From positions 1-7,243 of the forward strand of contig MTKS01000073.1 of NCBI GenBank assembly GCA_004028495.1: a stretch of DNA of 7,243 nt, given 5' to 3'. This document shows positions 1 to 6,828 of the stretch, piece by piece. The notes under the pieces are model-generated. The model saw only the letters and a program-made list of their open reading frames with translations, searched no databases and was not told the DNA's origin. The position numbers and the translations under genes are program-made. The stretch is from Candidatus Electrothrix marina (GTDB lineage: Bacteria > Desulfobacterota > Desulfobulbia > Desulfobulbales > Desulfobulbaceae). Within the stretch, counting starts at the first letter, position 1. The number at the start of each line of letters is the position of its first letter.

Positions 1-2044
1 GATGAAACTTCATAGCAAGACCGCCCCGTGAAATATCCGAAAGTCGGCCTTTGAAGCGCTGCCCCATAGAATTGCCCAAATGATTGATGATTTGAAATTC
101 AATTTTGCGGGCAAGCTGATAGCGCTCAAAGGCCCGGCGGTTCAACCCTTTCCGCAAAAGTAAATCCTGGACATCATTGGAGCGATTATAGAATGCACGC
201 AGCTTGGCTTCAAGCCCGGGAAAAGCCTCCTGCCAACGGGCAAAGCCGGAGCGTTTGAGAATGGAAATCTTACTCTCGGTCTGGGCGGCCATACTGATGG
301 TCCAGACGAGGTGTCGAAAAAAATTTTCTCCGGCCAGATCACCGCCGGAGAGACTTTTCACATAAATCTTGCGCCCGTTCTTCTGATAAAACGTTTTTAT
401 CATACCGTGATTGATAAAAAACAGCTCATCATTCTTATCCCCCTGATTGACCAGTATCTCATCCGGCTGCAGGTCACGATTCTCCAGCTCATGGTAAATG
501 GCGCTGAATTCTTCAGCAGTCAGTTCGCGTAAAAGGTTGGACCATATCTCCAGGTAGCCGCGTACCTGGACGCCATTTTTTTCCTGCTCAATCAGCTCGG
601 CGGATTGAATGATCTCTGTCAGCGCATTAGGGTTAATCTCATTAAAGCGTTCTCTGAGTCGCTCCGCATTGTAAAAATCTCTGTTATGCACACATTCGAC
701 AATCAAATCGAAAAGCTGAGAGGTCGCTCTGGCCAGATCACCGGCCATAGCGAGCTGCACGATATTGGTTTCACGGGCTGCAACCGGATTATTTTTCAGC
801 GGGACATTCAGCTTGTCTGCGGTGGCCTGATGCGCTTTATACTTTCCGCCGTGATTAATATATTGGATAGCCTGTTTTGCTGCCTGAACCAGTTTTTCCC
901 CGGCAGCCCCCCCTTCCTTTGCAGAATCCGCATTATCGGCAATTACTTTTTTCAGCGTCGGGATCGCCTTGACAGACCCGATCTTACCCAGGGTTTTGCA
1001 AATGGTGGACCGCAGCTGATATCCCGCTTTATTCCGGGCGTATGCCGCCTCATCCAGTAAATCAGCCAAAGGCGCAACAAGACTGCTGTCCGGGATATCG
1101 CCGAGAAGGGCCACAACAGGCTCCTTGAGCTGCCTCGGCACAGAGTGCAAGGCTTTAAGGAAGAAATCTTTCTTCTCCTTTGTCTCGATTTTACTGGCAG
1201 CACGCAACACCTCGCCCTTGACCCGGAGATCGTCATGGCTCAACAAGGCGGTTATATCGGCGAAGCAGGAAGGAGACCCCATGTCACCCAACAACTTGAT
1301 ACTGTTCCTGAGCAGGTACCAGTCTTCTGTCCGATGCAGCAAGGCTCCCAGACTGCTTTCCGCTGCCGGGCCTATGTTTTCAAAAAGCTTCAACAGGGCA
1401 TCGGGCTTGCCCCGGCTTTGTTGCAGACTTTGCGGCTCAGTAAGAAATTTCGCGGCAGTTTTTCCGAAAAGAATAAGCAGGCGCCCGGCATCCTCGCCTT
1501 TATTTCTGTCATAAAAATACTCAATCAGCAGCAGTTCCATGAGGGGGCCGGTTGCCAGATCACTGATAAGCTGCTCCGCCTGTTCACGGATATCCGCACT
1601 TGCGGTTGTTAAGGCCTTTGGCCCGCCGAAAATCAGAAGAGCCTTGCGGGCCGGCGCATACCGCCCTATTTCTATCTGATAGGCGGCAAAGATAGAAAGG
1701 GCTGTAATGATCTGCCAGACAACATCATCATCCTCAGAGGCGACAGAGAGTGCTCGGGAGACTGCCGGCAAGAGTTTCTCCATGCGCTGCCATTCGCGAT
1801 GGGCAATCAGAAGCTCCAAGCTGTCTGTCAGATGACCGACAGCCTCGGTCCGCACTTGCGGTTTATCACCGTGCAGCCATGATATCAACTGGTCCAGCAG
1901 GATATCCGCCTGCCGGTCTTTTCTTTCCACGATCAGCTCTGAGAGCGTATGTGAAAACATCGTATCAATACCGCCGGATTCGGGCTGTTGATTCGCCGAT
2001 GTCGGGTTTCGGGTTTGGTCTCGGGAGGTCTTCATAGGAGTCAT
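1..2044 (-). CDS. HEAT-repeat / cNMP-binding-like / PilZ domain signalling protein, C-terminus cut by window edge
   Basis: The frame is open from the ATG at 2044 to the left edge (681 codons visible, no stop). Residues about 30-430 are a helical solenoid; about 303-375 read as HEAT repeats (e.g. CKTLGKIGSVKAIPTLKKVI). A helical linker (about 445-505) leads to a cyclic-nucleotide-binding-like beta barrel at about 507-610, with QGDKNDELFFINHG at 534-547 and GEN at 572-574. The phosphate-cassette arginine of cAMP binders aligns with Trp581, so cAMP or cGMP binding is doubtful. A PilZ domain follows: RAFER at 637-641 is the RxxxR motif and DISRGG at 670-675 is DxSxxG, both needed for c-di-GMP binding. 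There is no signal peptide or membrane segment, so it is probably cytosolic. It may be a c-di-GMP-responsive scaffold; the output is unknown. The start is uncertain: no good ribosome site precedes ATG 2044, and GTG 2089 or ATG 2035 are alternatives. Confidence 0.88.
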   Translation of the reverse strand, partial: MTPMKTSRDQTRNPTSANQQPESGGIDTMFSHTLSELIVERKDRQADILLDQLISWLHGDKPQVRTEAVGHLTDSLELLIAHREWQRMEKLLPAVSRALSVASEDDDVVWQIITALSIFAAYQIEIGRYAPARKALLIFGGPKALTTASADIREQAEQLISDLATGPLMELLLIEYFYDRNKGEDAGRLLILFGKTAAKFLTEPQSLQQSRGKPDALLKLFENIGPAAESSLGALLHRTEDWYLLRNSIKLLGDMGSPSCFADITALLSHDDLRVKGEVLRAASKIETKEKKDFFLKALHSVPRQLKEPVVALLGDIPDSSLVAPLADLLDEAAYARNKAGYQLRSTICKTLGKIGSVKAIPTLKKVIADNADSAKEGGAAGEKLVQAAKQAIQYINHGGKYKAHQATADKLNVPLKNNPVAARETNIVQLAMAGDLARATSQLFDLIVECVHNRDFYNAERLRERFNEINPNALTEIIQSAELIEQEKNGVQVRGYLEIWSNLLRELTAEEFSAIYHELENRDLQPDEILVNQGDKNDELFFINHGMIKTFYQKNGRKIYVKSLSGGDLAGENFFRHLVWTISMAAQTESKISILKRSGFARWQEAFPGLEAKLRAFYNRSNDVQDLLLRKGLNRRAFERYQLARKIEFQIINHLGNSMGQRFKGRLSDISRGGLAMKFH
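1593..1863. repeat. Two copies of a 15-base near-palindrome inside the HEAT/PilZ gene
   Basis: TCCGCACTTGCGGTT occurs exactly at 1593-1607 and again at 1849-1863. Its core CCGCA-CT-TGCGG is an inverted repeat with 5-base arms. The copies are 256 bases apart, which is not a multiple of three, so they encode different peptides and are not a protein-level repeat. Read on the minus strand they contain AAGTGCGG, eight of the nine bases of the Haemophilus uptake core, but nothing else links this window to Pasteurellaceae. The repeat could be a lineage-specific dispersed word or chance. Confidence 0.4.
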
Positions 2045-2185
2045 GTTCAGCCGTGCAGCAAAATTCTTAGCCGGAATGGAGCGTGACACATTCCCCCGGC
2101 CCCGTAGGTTCCCATCAATAATACCGGAGCATGGTCAAAAACCACGCAACAGTCAACAGTCAAGACAAAGCTCTCTTCTGGTCCG

Positions 2186-2214
2186 ATTATCTCTCGGCAG
2201 GATCTCTAAGGTAA
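2186..2214 (-). promoter_or_regulatory. Candidate promoter for the HEAT/cNMP/PilZ gene
   Basis: On the minus strand, TTACCT (2214-2209) and GATAAT (2191-2186) are separated by exactly 17 bases, and a T-rich run precedes the -35 like an UP element. The -10 matches the sigma-70 consensus at five of six bases, the -35 at only three. Initiation here would give a leader of about 135 bases before ATG 2044. It is the best candidate in the 200-base maf gap, but the evidence is weak and by inspection only. Confidence 0.28.
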
Positions 2215-2244
2215 AAAACAAAAGGCTCATCTACAAATATACCA

Positions 2245-2847
2245 TCATTTTCTTTCCTGTAAAGGCGCAATAACATTATGGTGCAGGAACAAACTGATAC
2301 AGGTGCTGACGGGCAGGCCGATCACATTGGAACAGGAACCGGTGATTGAGCGGACCAGAAAGCCCCCTTTTCCCTGGATTCCATAGGCTCCGGCCTTGTC
2401 CATAGGCTCACCGGTCGCGATATAGGCGGAGAGGATTGCATCGCTGAAATCGGCAAACTTCACCTCGGTGGTTCTGCTCAGGCTCTCAAGACAGTTTTCC
2501 CGGGCACAACACAGGGCAACCCCGGTGATGACCTGATGTTTTTTCCCTTGCAGATTGCGCAGGATCTCCAGGGCATGGGTTGCATCATCGGGCTTGCCGA
2601 GGATTCTGCCCTCAAGGGTGACCACGGTATCCGCGCCGATAACCCAACTTTCAGGATGCAGTTTGGCAATCACGACGGCTTTCTCTTCGGCCATACGCCG
2701 GGCAAAGGCATCAGGCTTCTCGCCGTCCAAGGGCGTTTCATCAATATCTGCGGCCAACGCGGTAAATTGCAGGCCTAAATCGGTGAGGAACTGTTGCCGC
2801 CGGGGTGATGCCGAGGCAAGGATTAGGGGTTTACAGGTGGTGAACAT
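2245..2847 (-). CDS. maf: Maf family nucleoside triphosphate pyrophosphatase (dTTP/UTP type)
   Basis: This 200-residue cytosolic enzyme has the usual Maf length. Maf proteins hydrolyse non-canonical or excess nucleoside triphosphates to the monophosphate and pyrophosphate. Visible motifs are ASASPRR at 11-17 (nucleotide phosphate binding), EEKA at 54-57, GADTVV at 71-76 with the likely catalytic base Asp73, GKP at 84-86, KAGAYGIQG at 151-159 and GLP at 177-179. The KAGAYGIQG stretch follows the E. coli YhdE dTTP/UTP pyrophosphatase subgroup rather than the 7-methyl-GTP subgroup (YceF); this subtype is inferred from remembered family sequences. The start puts ASASPRR at the normal distance from the N-terminus. 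The ribosome site is weak (AAGG, 7 bases upstream). The ATG lies 55 bases after the Roco stop codon, so translation from a shared transcript is plausible. The gene looks intact. Confidence 0.95.
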   Translation of the reverse strand: MFTTCKPLILASASPRRQQFLTDLGLQFTALAADIDETPLDGEKPDAFARRMAEEKAVVIAKLHPESWVIGADTVVTLEGRILGKPDDATHALEILRNLQGKKHQVITGVALCCARENCLESLSRTTEVKFADFSDAILSAYIATGEPMDKAGAYGIQGKGGFLVRSITGSCSNVIGLPVSTCISLFLHHNVIAPLQERK

Positions 2848-2902
2848 GGGTGTACCTTGGGTCTCGATTCAAGGAAAGCAGGTTGATTGCTCTTACTCTC
2901 GC

Positions 2903-5260
2903 TTACTTACTTAGGATATCGTCAAAGAAGGTCTTGTAATCGAATTTGATGCCGAACAGTTCCAGCTCTACTTCAAAGTACTTGTTCAGCCCTTTGCCGA
3001 ATTTACGTAACCGCCCTTTTTCCTTGTCATCCTGGGCCAAAGCAAGCATCTTCTCCCCCTCACTTTCATTATCTGGATGCACAGCATCAAGCAATTCCTG
3101 CACCCTGTAGACCTGATCCGAGTCCTCGGGAATGTACTGTTCCAGGCCCTTTTCCCGGTAGGTAAGCAGGGTTTTATAGGGCACACTGCGCTTGGGATCA
3201 TCCGGCATAGGCACCCGTTCGCTGACCCGCAGCCCCTCAAAGCCGGTATTGATTTCCCGCAGGGAGAGCCAAATCAAGGCCAGGTAGACCTTGCGCTCCT
3301 TGCCCGTGACCGCGATATGGATACGCCGGGCCTCGTTATCCGCCCGGACCACGGCGGTGGCCTCCAGCTGAGGATGGGCCAGCACCACTCCCGTGCGCCA
3401 GCGTAACCTGTCCTTGATCTCCTGATGCCGCTTGACGATAAAGCGGGGCATGACCGAAGGGGGGAGAAAATCTTCATAATAAAGCACAAAGCGAAGCGAA
3501 CCCTGGTAAGGGAACTCGAAAGGAGGCTGGGGCACGGCCAGCAGCTGGGGAATCAGCACCTCGCCGCCAGCCAGCTCGTAGCAAAGCTCGAACTTCTTCA
3601 TCAACTCAATAACGAAATGATGATCGGCCCGTTTATAGGCATAGAGGTCACCCTCCTGGGGACGGAGTATCTCCTTGAGCGCATCCAGCCGGAGCAGGCC
3701 CTTGCCTGCGGCCACAGACTCGGCATTGATGATCTTATAGACCGCACCGGTCACCCATTTGGGATCCAGGACATGATTATCATCCAGGCCAAAGTCGGTA
3801 AAATGAATAACAATGCCCAGGTCGTGGAGGAATTCCCCCAGCACCCCTTGGCTGATTTCACCCTCCACTCCGGCGTCCCGGCACACGGCCTCGAAAGCCT
3901 CATAGCTGATGCGCGGTTCGTCCATCTGTTCCAGCTTTGCCTTGGCCCGGAACCAGCTCAGGGGCCATTCATTGCGGGTCAAGGGTACGTTGTGTAGCTC
4001 CTTCAGCAGAGCCTGTTGAAAAGCTCGGATACCGTTGCCGGTGGCACAGGACGTGCGCCAGAAACCAACAATGAAGGGGTATTTCTCTTGGAGAAAGGGC
4101 CGGTCAAGGTCAAAGCTCGGATTGGTGTCGTACTTGTTGAGGACAACGAGGACGGGCGAACCACCACCAAAGGACTCGATATAGCGCAGCCAATACTCAG
4201 GCCGCTCGTCCCGCCTGCCGTCCAGAACCAGGACATAAAGGCTGCGGCGGGAAAGGAAAAACTGGTGGGTGGCGTGCATGATCTCCTGGCCGCCGAAGTC
4301 CCAGAGATTGCAGCGGAGTTCCTGATCACTGGTGTCGAGCTGCCAGTTCTTAATGCGGATGCCGTGTGTAGTTTCCTCACGGGGGTTAAAACGCTCGTCC
4401 CGGAGACAGCGGGTGAGGGAGGTCTTGCCGGATGCCCCCTCACCCATGAGGATGACCTTGACCTCGGCTACTGTGCGGATGCCTTCTTCTGCGGAGGTGA
4501 AGTATTCATGAATAGCTTTGAAGCCTTGACTAGCAAGTTCATAAGGAGGCGCAGTAAGAGAATTGCGGTAAACTGGGACATTAGTGTCTACAGGTAGTTG
4601 AATGACTTGTGGAGATAATTTAGTGAACTGATTATCAGAAAGATCAAGATATATAAGACTTGTCAGTTGATATACTTCAGAAGGTAACTGAGTCAGATAA
4701 TTATCGTATAGAACGAGTGTTGCAAGATGAGTTAATAGGCCAATCTTTGGAGACAATGCGACAAGATGGTTATGAGCCAAATAGAGATCAGTAAGGTTGA
4801 TTAGCTGAAATAATTCTTCAGGCAAAGAGGTTAGCTCAAGATCACCAAGTTTAAGGTTATTGAGTTTTATTAATTGAAAGAGTTGCGGCGGAAGACTTAT
4901 ATGTCGATTGCCGGTAAGATAAAGCCCCGTAAGATTGATCAGCTGGTTAATATCTGAAGAAAGCTTGCTCAATTGATTACCGCCAAGGTCAAGCTCTATG
5001 AGTTTTGTTAGTTGAAAAAGCTGGGAAGGAAGTTCAGTCAGTTGGTTGCCGGTCAACTCAAGTTTAAGCAGATTGTTCAATTGAACAATATCTGGAGGAA
5101 GCTCTGTCAATTTGTTAAAACTAACATCAAGTTTAGTAAGATTGACGAGCTGAAATAGTTCTTGCGGCAACTCAGTAAAATTTTGACAACTAAGATCAAG
5201 CTCCGTCGCCCCAGTCTCCTTTGCCTCCTCAATCAACCGCAACGCCTCTTCATACCCCAT
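2903..5260 (-). CDS. Roco family GTPase: leucine-rich repeats, Roc domain, COR domain
   Basis: The 785-residue protein has bacterial LRRK2-like architecture. After a helical cap (1-20), nine 23-residue leucine-rich repeats span 21-227, with the pattern LxLxxNxLTxLPxxLFQLxxL. The Roc GTPase (about 265-425) has all the key motifs: P-loop GEGASGKTS at 273-281, switch-I Thr297/298, DFGGQE at 321-326, NKYD at 375-378 and SCATG at 404-408. COR occupies about 430-710, followed by a charged tail. Family knowledge: Roco proteins hydrolyse GTP through a COR-mediated dimer cycle, and LRRs bind partners; the partner here is unknown. There is no signal peptide or membrane segment. The start is well supported: GGAGG at 5269-5273 lies 8 bases before the ATG. 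An AT-rich -10-like stretch lies at 5305-5317 with no good -35. The LRR half is much more AT-rich than the GTPase half, suggesting domain exchange. Maf follows after 55 bases. Confidence 0.95.
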   Translation of the reverse strand: MGYEEALRLIEEAKETGATELDLSCQNFTELPQELFQLVNLTKLDVSFNKLTELPPDIVQLNNLLKLELTGNQLTELPSQLFQLTKLIELDLGGNQLSKLSSDINQLINLTGLYLTGNRHISLPPQLFQLIKLNNLKLGDLELTSLPEELFQLINLTDLYLAHNHLVALSPKIGLLTHLATLVLYDNYLTQLPSEVYQLTSLIYLDLSDNQFTKLSPQVIQLPVDTNVPVYRNSLTAPPYELASQGFKAIHEYFTSAEEGIRTVAEVKVILMGEGASGKTSLTRCLRDERFNPREETTHGIRIKNWQLDTSDQELRCNLWDFGGQEIMHATHQFFLSRRSLYVLVLDGRRDERPEYWLRYIESFGGGSPVLVVLNKYDTNPSFDLDRPFLQEKYPFIVGFWRTSCATGNGIRAFQQALLKELHNVPLTRNEWPLSWFRAKAKLEQMDEPRISYEAFEAVCRDAGVEGEISQGVLGEFLHDLGIVIHFTDFGLDDNHVLDPKWVTGAVYKIINAESVAAGKGLLRLDALKEILRPQEGDLYAYKRADHHFVIELMKKFELCYELAGGEVLIPQLLAVPQPPFEFPYQGSLRFVLYYEDFLPPSVMPRFIVKRHQEIKDRLRWRTGVVLAHPQLEATAVVRADNEARRIHIAVTGKERKVYLALIWLSLREINTGFEGLRVSERVPMPDDPKRSVPYKTLLTYREKGLEQYIPEDSDQVYRVQELLDAVHPDNESEGEKMLALAQDDKEKGRLRKFGKGLNKYFEVELELFGIKFDYKTFFDDILSK
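4500..5205 (-). other. AT-rich LRR cassette inside a GC-rich Roco gene
   Basis: Hand counts of 60-base blocks give about 30% GC at 4621-4680 and 40% at 4741-4800 and 4501-4560, against 53% at 4321-4380 and 63% at 4201-4260. The change comes within a few tens of bases of 4500, at about codon 253, between the last leucine-rich repeat and the Roc P-loop. Composition rises again near 5205, where the conserved N-terminal cap begins. The low-GC block thus covers the LRRs plus a short linker. Leucine-rich repeats favour Leu, Asn, Thr and Lys, which lowers GC somewhat, but synonymous positions also look AT-rich. Confidence 0.6.
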
Positions 5261-5284
5261 CGCCTATTCCTCCCTCCCCGTCCC

Positions 5285-5301
5285 CCGGTACGTTGCACCG
5301 G
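5285..5301. repeat. Small inverted repeat upstream of the Roco start
   Basis: CCGGT (5285-5289) and ACCGG (5297-5301) can pair around a seven-base loop. The element lies 25-41 bases upstream of the Roco ATG, just outside the GGAGG ribosome site, and would be in the mRNA leader. A five-pair stem is short enough to arise by chance, and no T-run follows it. Confidence 0.3.
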
Positions 5302-5329
5302 AAGAATATATATTATCATGCGTGCCCGT

Positions 5330-5375
5330 GCCCCAACGGGGCTATATCTATCCAGCACAGGGTAACACCCTGTGC
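5330..5375. repeat. REP-like pair of hairpins with identical AAC loops
   Basis: Two perfect inverted repeats sit 12 bases apart. GCCCC-AAC-GGGGC spans 5330-5342. GCACAGGGT-AAC-ACCCTGTGC spans 5355-5375 with a nine-pair stem. Both have the same three-base loop on the plus strand. The layout of a short CCCCAACGGGG stem, an AT-rich spacer and a longer CAGGG-AAC-CCCTG stem resembles dispersed intergenic palindromic repeats that I recall from several environmental bacterial genomes, some associated with REP-type (IS200-like) transposases. No transposase is present here. No U-tract follows on either strand, so a Rho-independent terminator is unlikely; roles in mRNA 3'-end protection or as a mobile repeat are possible. 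Confidence 0.7.
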
Positions 5376-5412
5376 AAACCCGCATAATGCACCAAAACCT
5401 CACATCTCCCGC

Positions 5413-5490
5413 AAGCCTCCCAGCGTATGTCCGATCAACATATTACCATATGTCTCTCAAGCCTATTACCATAGGTCTGTCAGACATACG
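5413..5490. repeat. Three imperfect 23-base tandem repeats with palindromic cores
   Basis: Units at 5413-5435, 5436-5458 and 5459-5481 line up with no gaps. Units 2 and 3 agree at 18 of 23 positions and share TATTACCATA exactly; units 1 and 3 agree at 14. Units 2 and 3 each contain a hairpin with loop TACC: CATAT/ATATG (5439-5452) and CCTAT/ATAGG (5462-5475). The stems differ by one base pair, A-T against C-G, with both sides changed. The block is bordered by CGTATGTC (5424-5431) and its inverse GACATACG (5483-5490). It lies upstream of Roco and downstream of the glycosyltransferase stop. It may be an array of protein-binding sites or a structured RNA segment. Confidence 0.6.
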
Positions 5491-5520
5491 AGAATACCCC
5501 AACAAAAACACCTCTCCTGC

Positions 5521-6720
5521 TCAAGACAAATCCCCCGGCCTCTTCTTCAATTTCACCCAAGGCAGCACCGAGACCTTATGCCGTTTCAGCTCCTCCAGGG
5601 AATAAAAGGTGCCGCGCCAGTCAATACCGCCCTGAATCAGGGTAGCCGACACAGCATGCCAGATAATATACAACTTGATATACGGGGTGACAGGAAACCA
5701 GCACAGACAGCGGAAATCCATCTCAAAGGCCCGAACAGCCAAGACCATAGCCAGAAAGTTAACCGCTGTGATGGCACCGCAAAGAATACAGGAGAACCCG
5801 TCCGCCAGAAATAACCCCCAGAGCGGCAAGATCTGGAAGCAGGTAAATGCCGCAACCCCTGCAAGGAGCAGGTCCAGGCGGTAGTCGACCAGGGCAAAGG
5901 TATTCTTGCGCAGGCCGCGCACCATCTCCCCTACAGACTGATACCACTCCACACTGACAAAACGCCCCCCGTTTAGGCAATCACACCTCCCACCGCTTGC
6001 TTTGGCCATGCGCCCCAACAACACGTCATCAGCCGGACAAAGACGGATGGGACGGTGGCCCCCGAAGCTGTGATAGAAGCTGCGCCGGATCATATTAAAA
6101 CCGCCAGCCCCGATAAAGTAGCGGGAGTCCGACCTACTGACCAACCAGGGCTTAAGCAGGCTGATGAGAGCGGAAAGACTGTCTGCAATCAACATGGATA
6201 ACAGGTGATTTGGGGCGCTCATGCGGAAGAGCAGGCAGAGGTGGTCCAGCCTGTTATTGATCATCCTGGCTACGGACCGGCGGAGTGTATCCGGGGCGAA
6301 GTGGACGTCAGCATCGGTAAAGAGGAGGAACTCGCCCTTGGCCTGTGCAGCCCCCAGATGCAAGGCGTGGTTCTTACCCAGCCAGCCCGCAGGAAGATCC
6401 GTGATATGGACGACCCGCAACCGGGAATGCTGATCTGCCAGACGGTCAAGGATCCTGGGCGTGGCATCAGTGGAGCGATCATTGAGGACGATAATCTCCA
6501 GATTGGGGTAATCCAGGGACAGAACCGAGGTCAGGGCGGTTTCAATCCCATCCTCCTCATTGCAGGCCGGGATAATGACGGAGACCCAAGGCTGGTGAGG
6601 CCCCTCCAGGGGCTGAACATGCTCCAGTCGTTCCATACAACGATTAGCCAGAAAGACATCCCGCAACACGACCAAGGCAACAACAAGAATACAGAACAGG
6701 AACAGGGTTAATAAGGACAT
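5521..6720 (-). CDS. Membrane-anchored family 2 glycosyltransferase
   Basis: This 399-residue protein begins with a hydrophobic segment (about 3-22) followed by a GT-A catalytic domain. Visible motifs are VSVIIPACNEE at 46-56 (nucleotide-sugar binding), Asp81 in LNDRSTD, GWLGKNHAL at 112-120, TDADV at 135-139 (the DxD-type metal site), GAGGFN at 204-209 and ADD at 230-232, a likely base region. The C-terminal third has three or four hydrophobic spans (about 283-302, 303-329 and 345-363). GWLGK together with TDADV resembles the subgroup holding hopanoid- or carotenoid-associated transferases (HpnB- and CrtQ-like), suggesting a lipid acceptor at the inner membrane; donor and acceptor cannot be read from sequence. 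The start is supported by AGGGGAG just upstream of the ATG. The gene lies 108 bases after truA and 260 before Roco. It appears complete, and function beyond sugar transfer is uncertain. Confidence 0.92.
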   Translation of the reverse strand: MSLLTLFLFCILVVALVVLRDVFLANRCMERLEHVQPLEGPHQPWVSVIIPACNEEDGIETALTSVLSLDYPNLEIIVLNDRSTDATPRILDRLADQHSRLRVVHITDLPAGWLGKNHALHLGAAQAKGEFLLFTDADVHFAPDTLRRSVARMINNRLDHLCLLFRMSAPNHLLSMLIADSLSALISLLKPWLVSRSDSRYFIGAGGFNMIRRSFYHSFGGHRPIRLCPADDVLLGRMAKASGGRCDCLNGGRFVSVEWYQSVGEMVRGLRKNTFALVDYRLDLLLAGVAAFTCFQILPLWGLFLADGFSCILCGAITAVNFLAMVLAVRAFEMDFRCLCWFPVTPYIKLYIIWHAVSATLIQGGIDWRGTFYSLEELKRHKVSVLPWVKLKKRPGDLS

Positions 6721-6828
6721 AGCTCTCCCCTTGGGTTGATGAAATTATGCAGAGGGACTCGACTAGGCGGGCTCGTCCTATATGTCCGCCCTGAGAAATG
6801 GCATAAGGGCAGACACATGCTCTTGCCT

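Noticed and set aside
300..325. Apparent frameshift in the cNMP/PilZ gene, where one frame gives a 66-residue product ending at 142.
   Set aside because: Recounting the run of seven T (minus strand) at 317-323 shows that the main frame reads ENFFRHLVWTISMAA and continues unbroken into the PilZ domain; the apparent shift came from miscounting the run.
605..1612. Long plus-strand ORFs (151, 129 and 155 codons).
   Set aside because: They are shadows of the HEAT-repeat gene, which is open through the whole region on the minus strand and ends in recognisable cNMP and PilZ motifs.
2201..2244. Terminator after maf, because of the T-rich stretch.
   Set aside because: No GC-rich stem precedes the T-run; the T-rich DNA is explained equally well as upstream promoter sequence.
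2043..2273. Plus-strand ORF of 76 codons preceded by AGGAG.
   Set aside because: It overlaps the start of the minus-strand gene and the end of maf, its product is basic and low in complexity, and no family is recognised. The ribosome-like site is probably chance.
3425..3997. Plus-strand ORF of 190 codons opposite the Roco gene.
   Set aside because: It is antisense to the Roc-COR coding region, whose motifs are unmistakable; GC-rich codon bias opens the opposite frame.
5330..5375. Rho-independent terminator for the glycosyltransferase gene.
   Set aside because: On the minus strand neither stem is followed by a T-run; on the plus strand there is no gene to terminate.
5413..5490. Possible degenerate CRISPR array.
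   Set aside because: The 23-base units abut with no spacers, diverge strongly, and no cas gene is present.
5221..5814. Plus-strand ORF of 197 codons across the Roco-glycosyltransferase gap.
   Set aside because: It spans the repeat-rich gap and both flanking minus-strand genes, and its product is a Pro/His/Arg-rich translation of repeat DNA.
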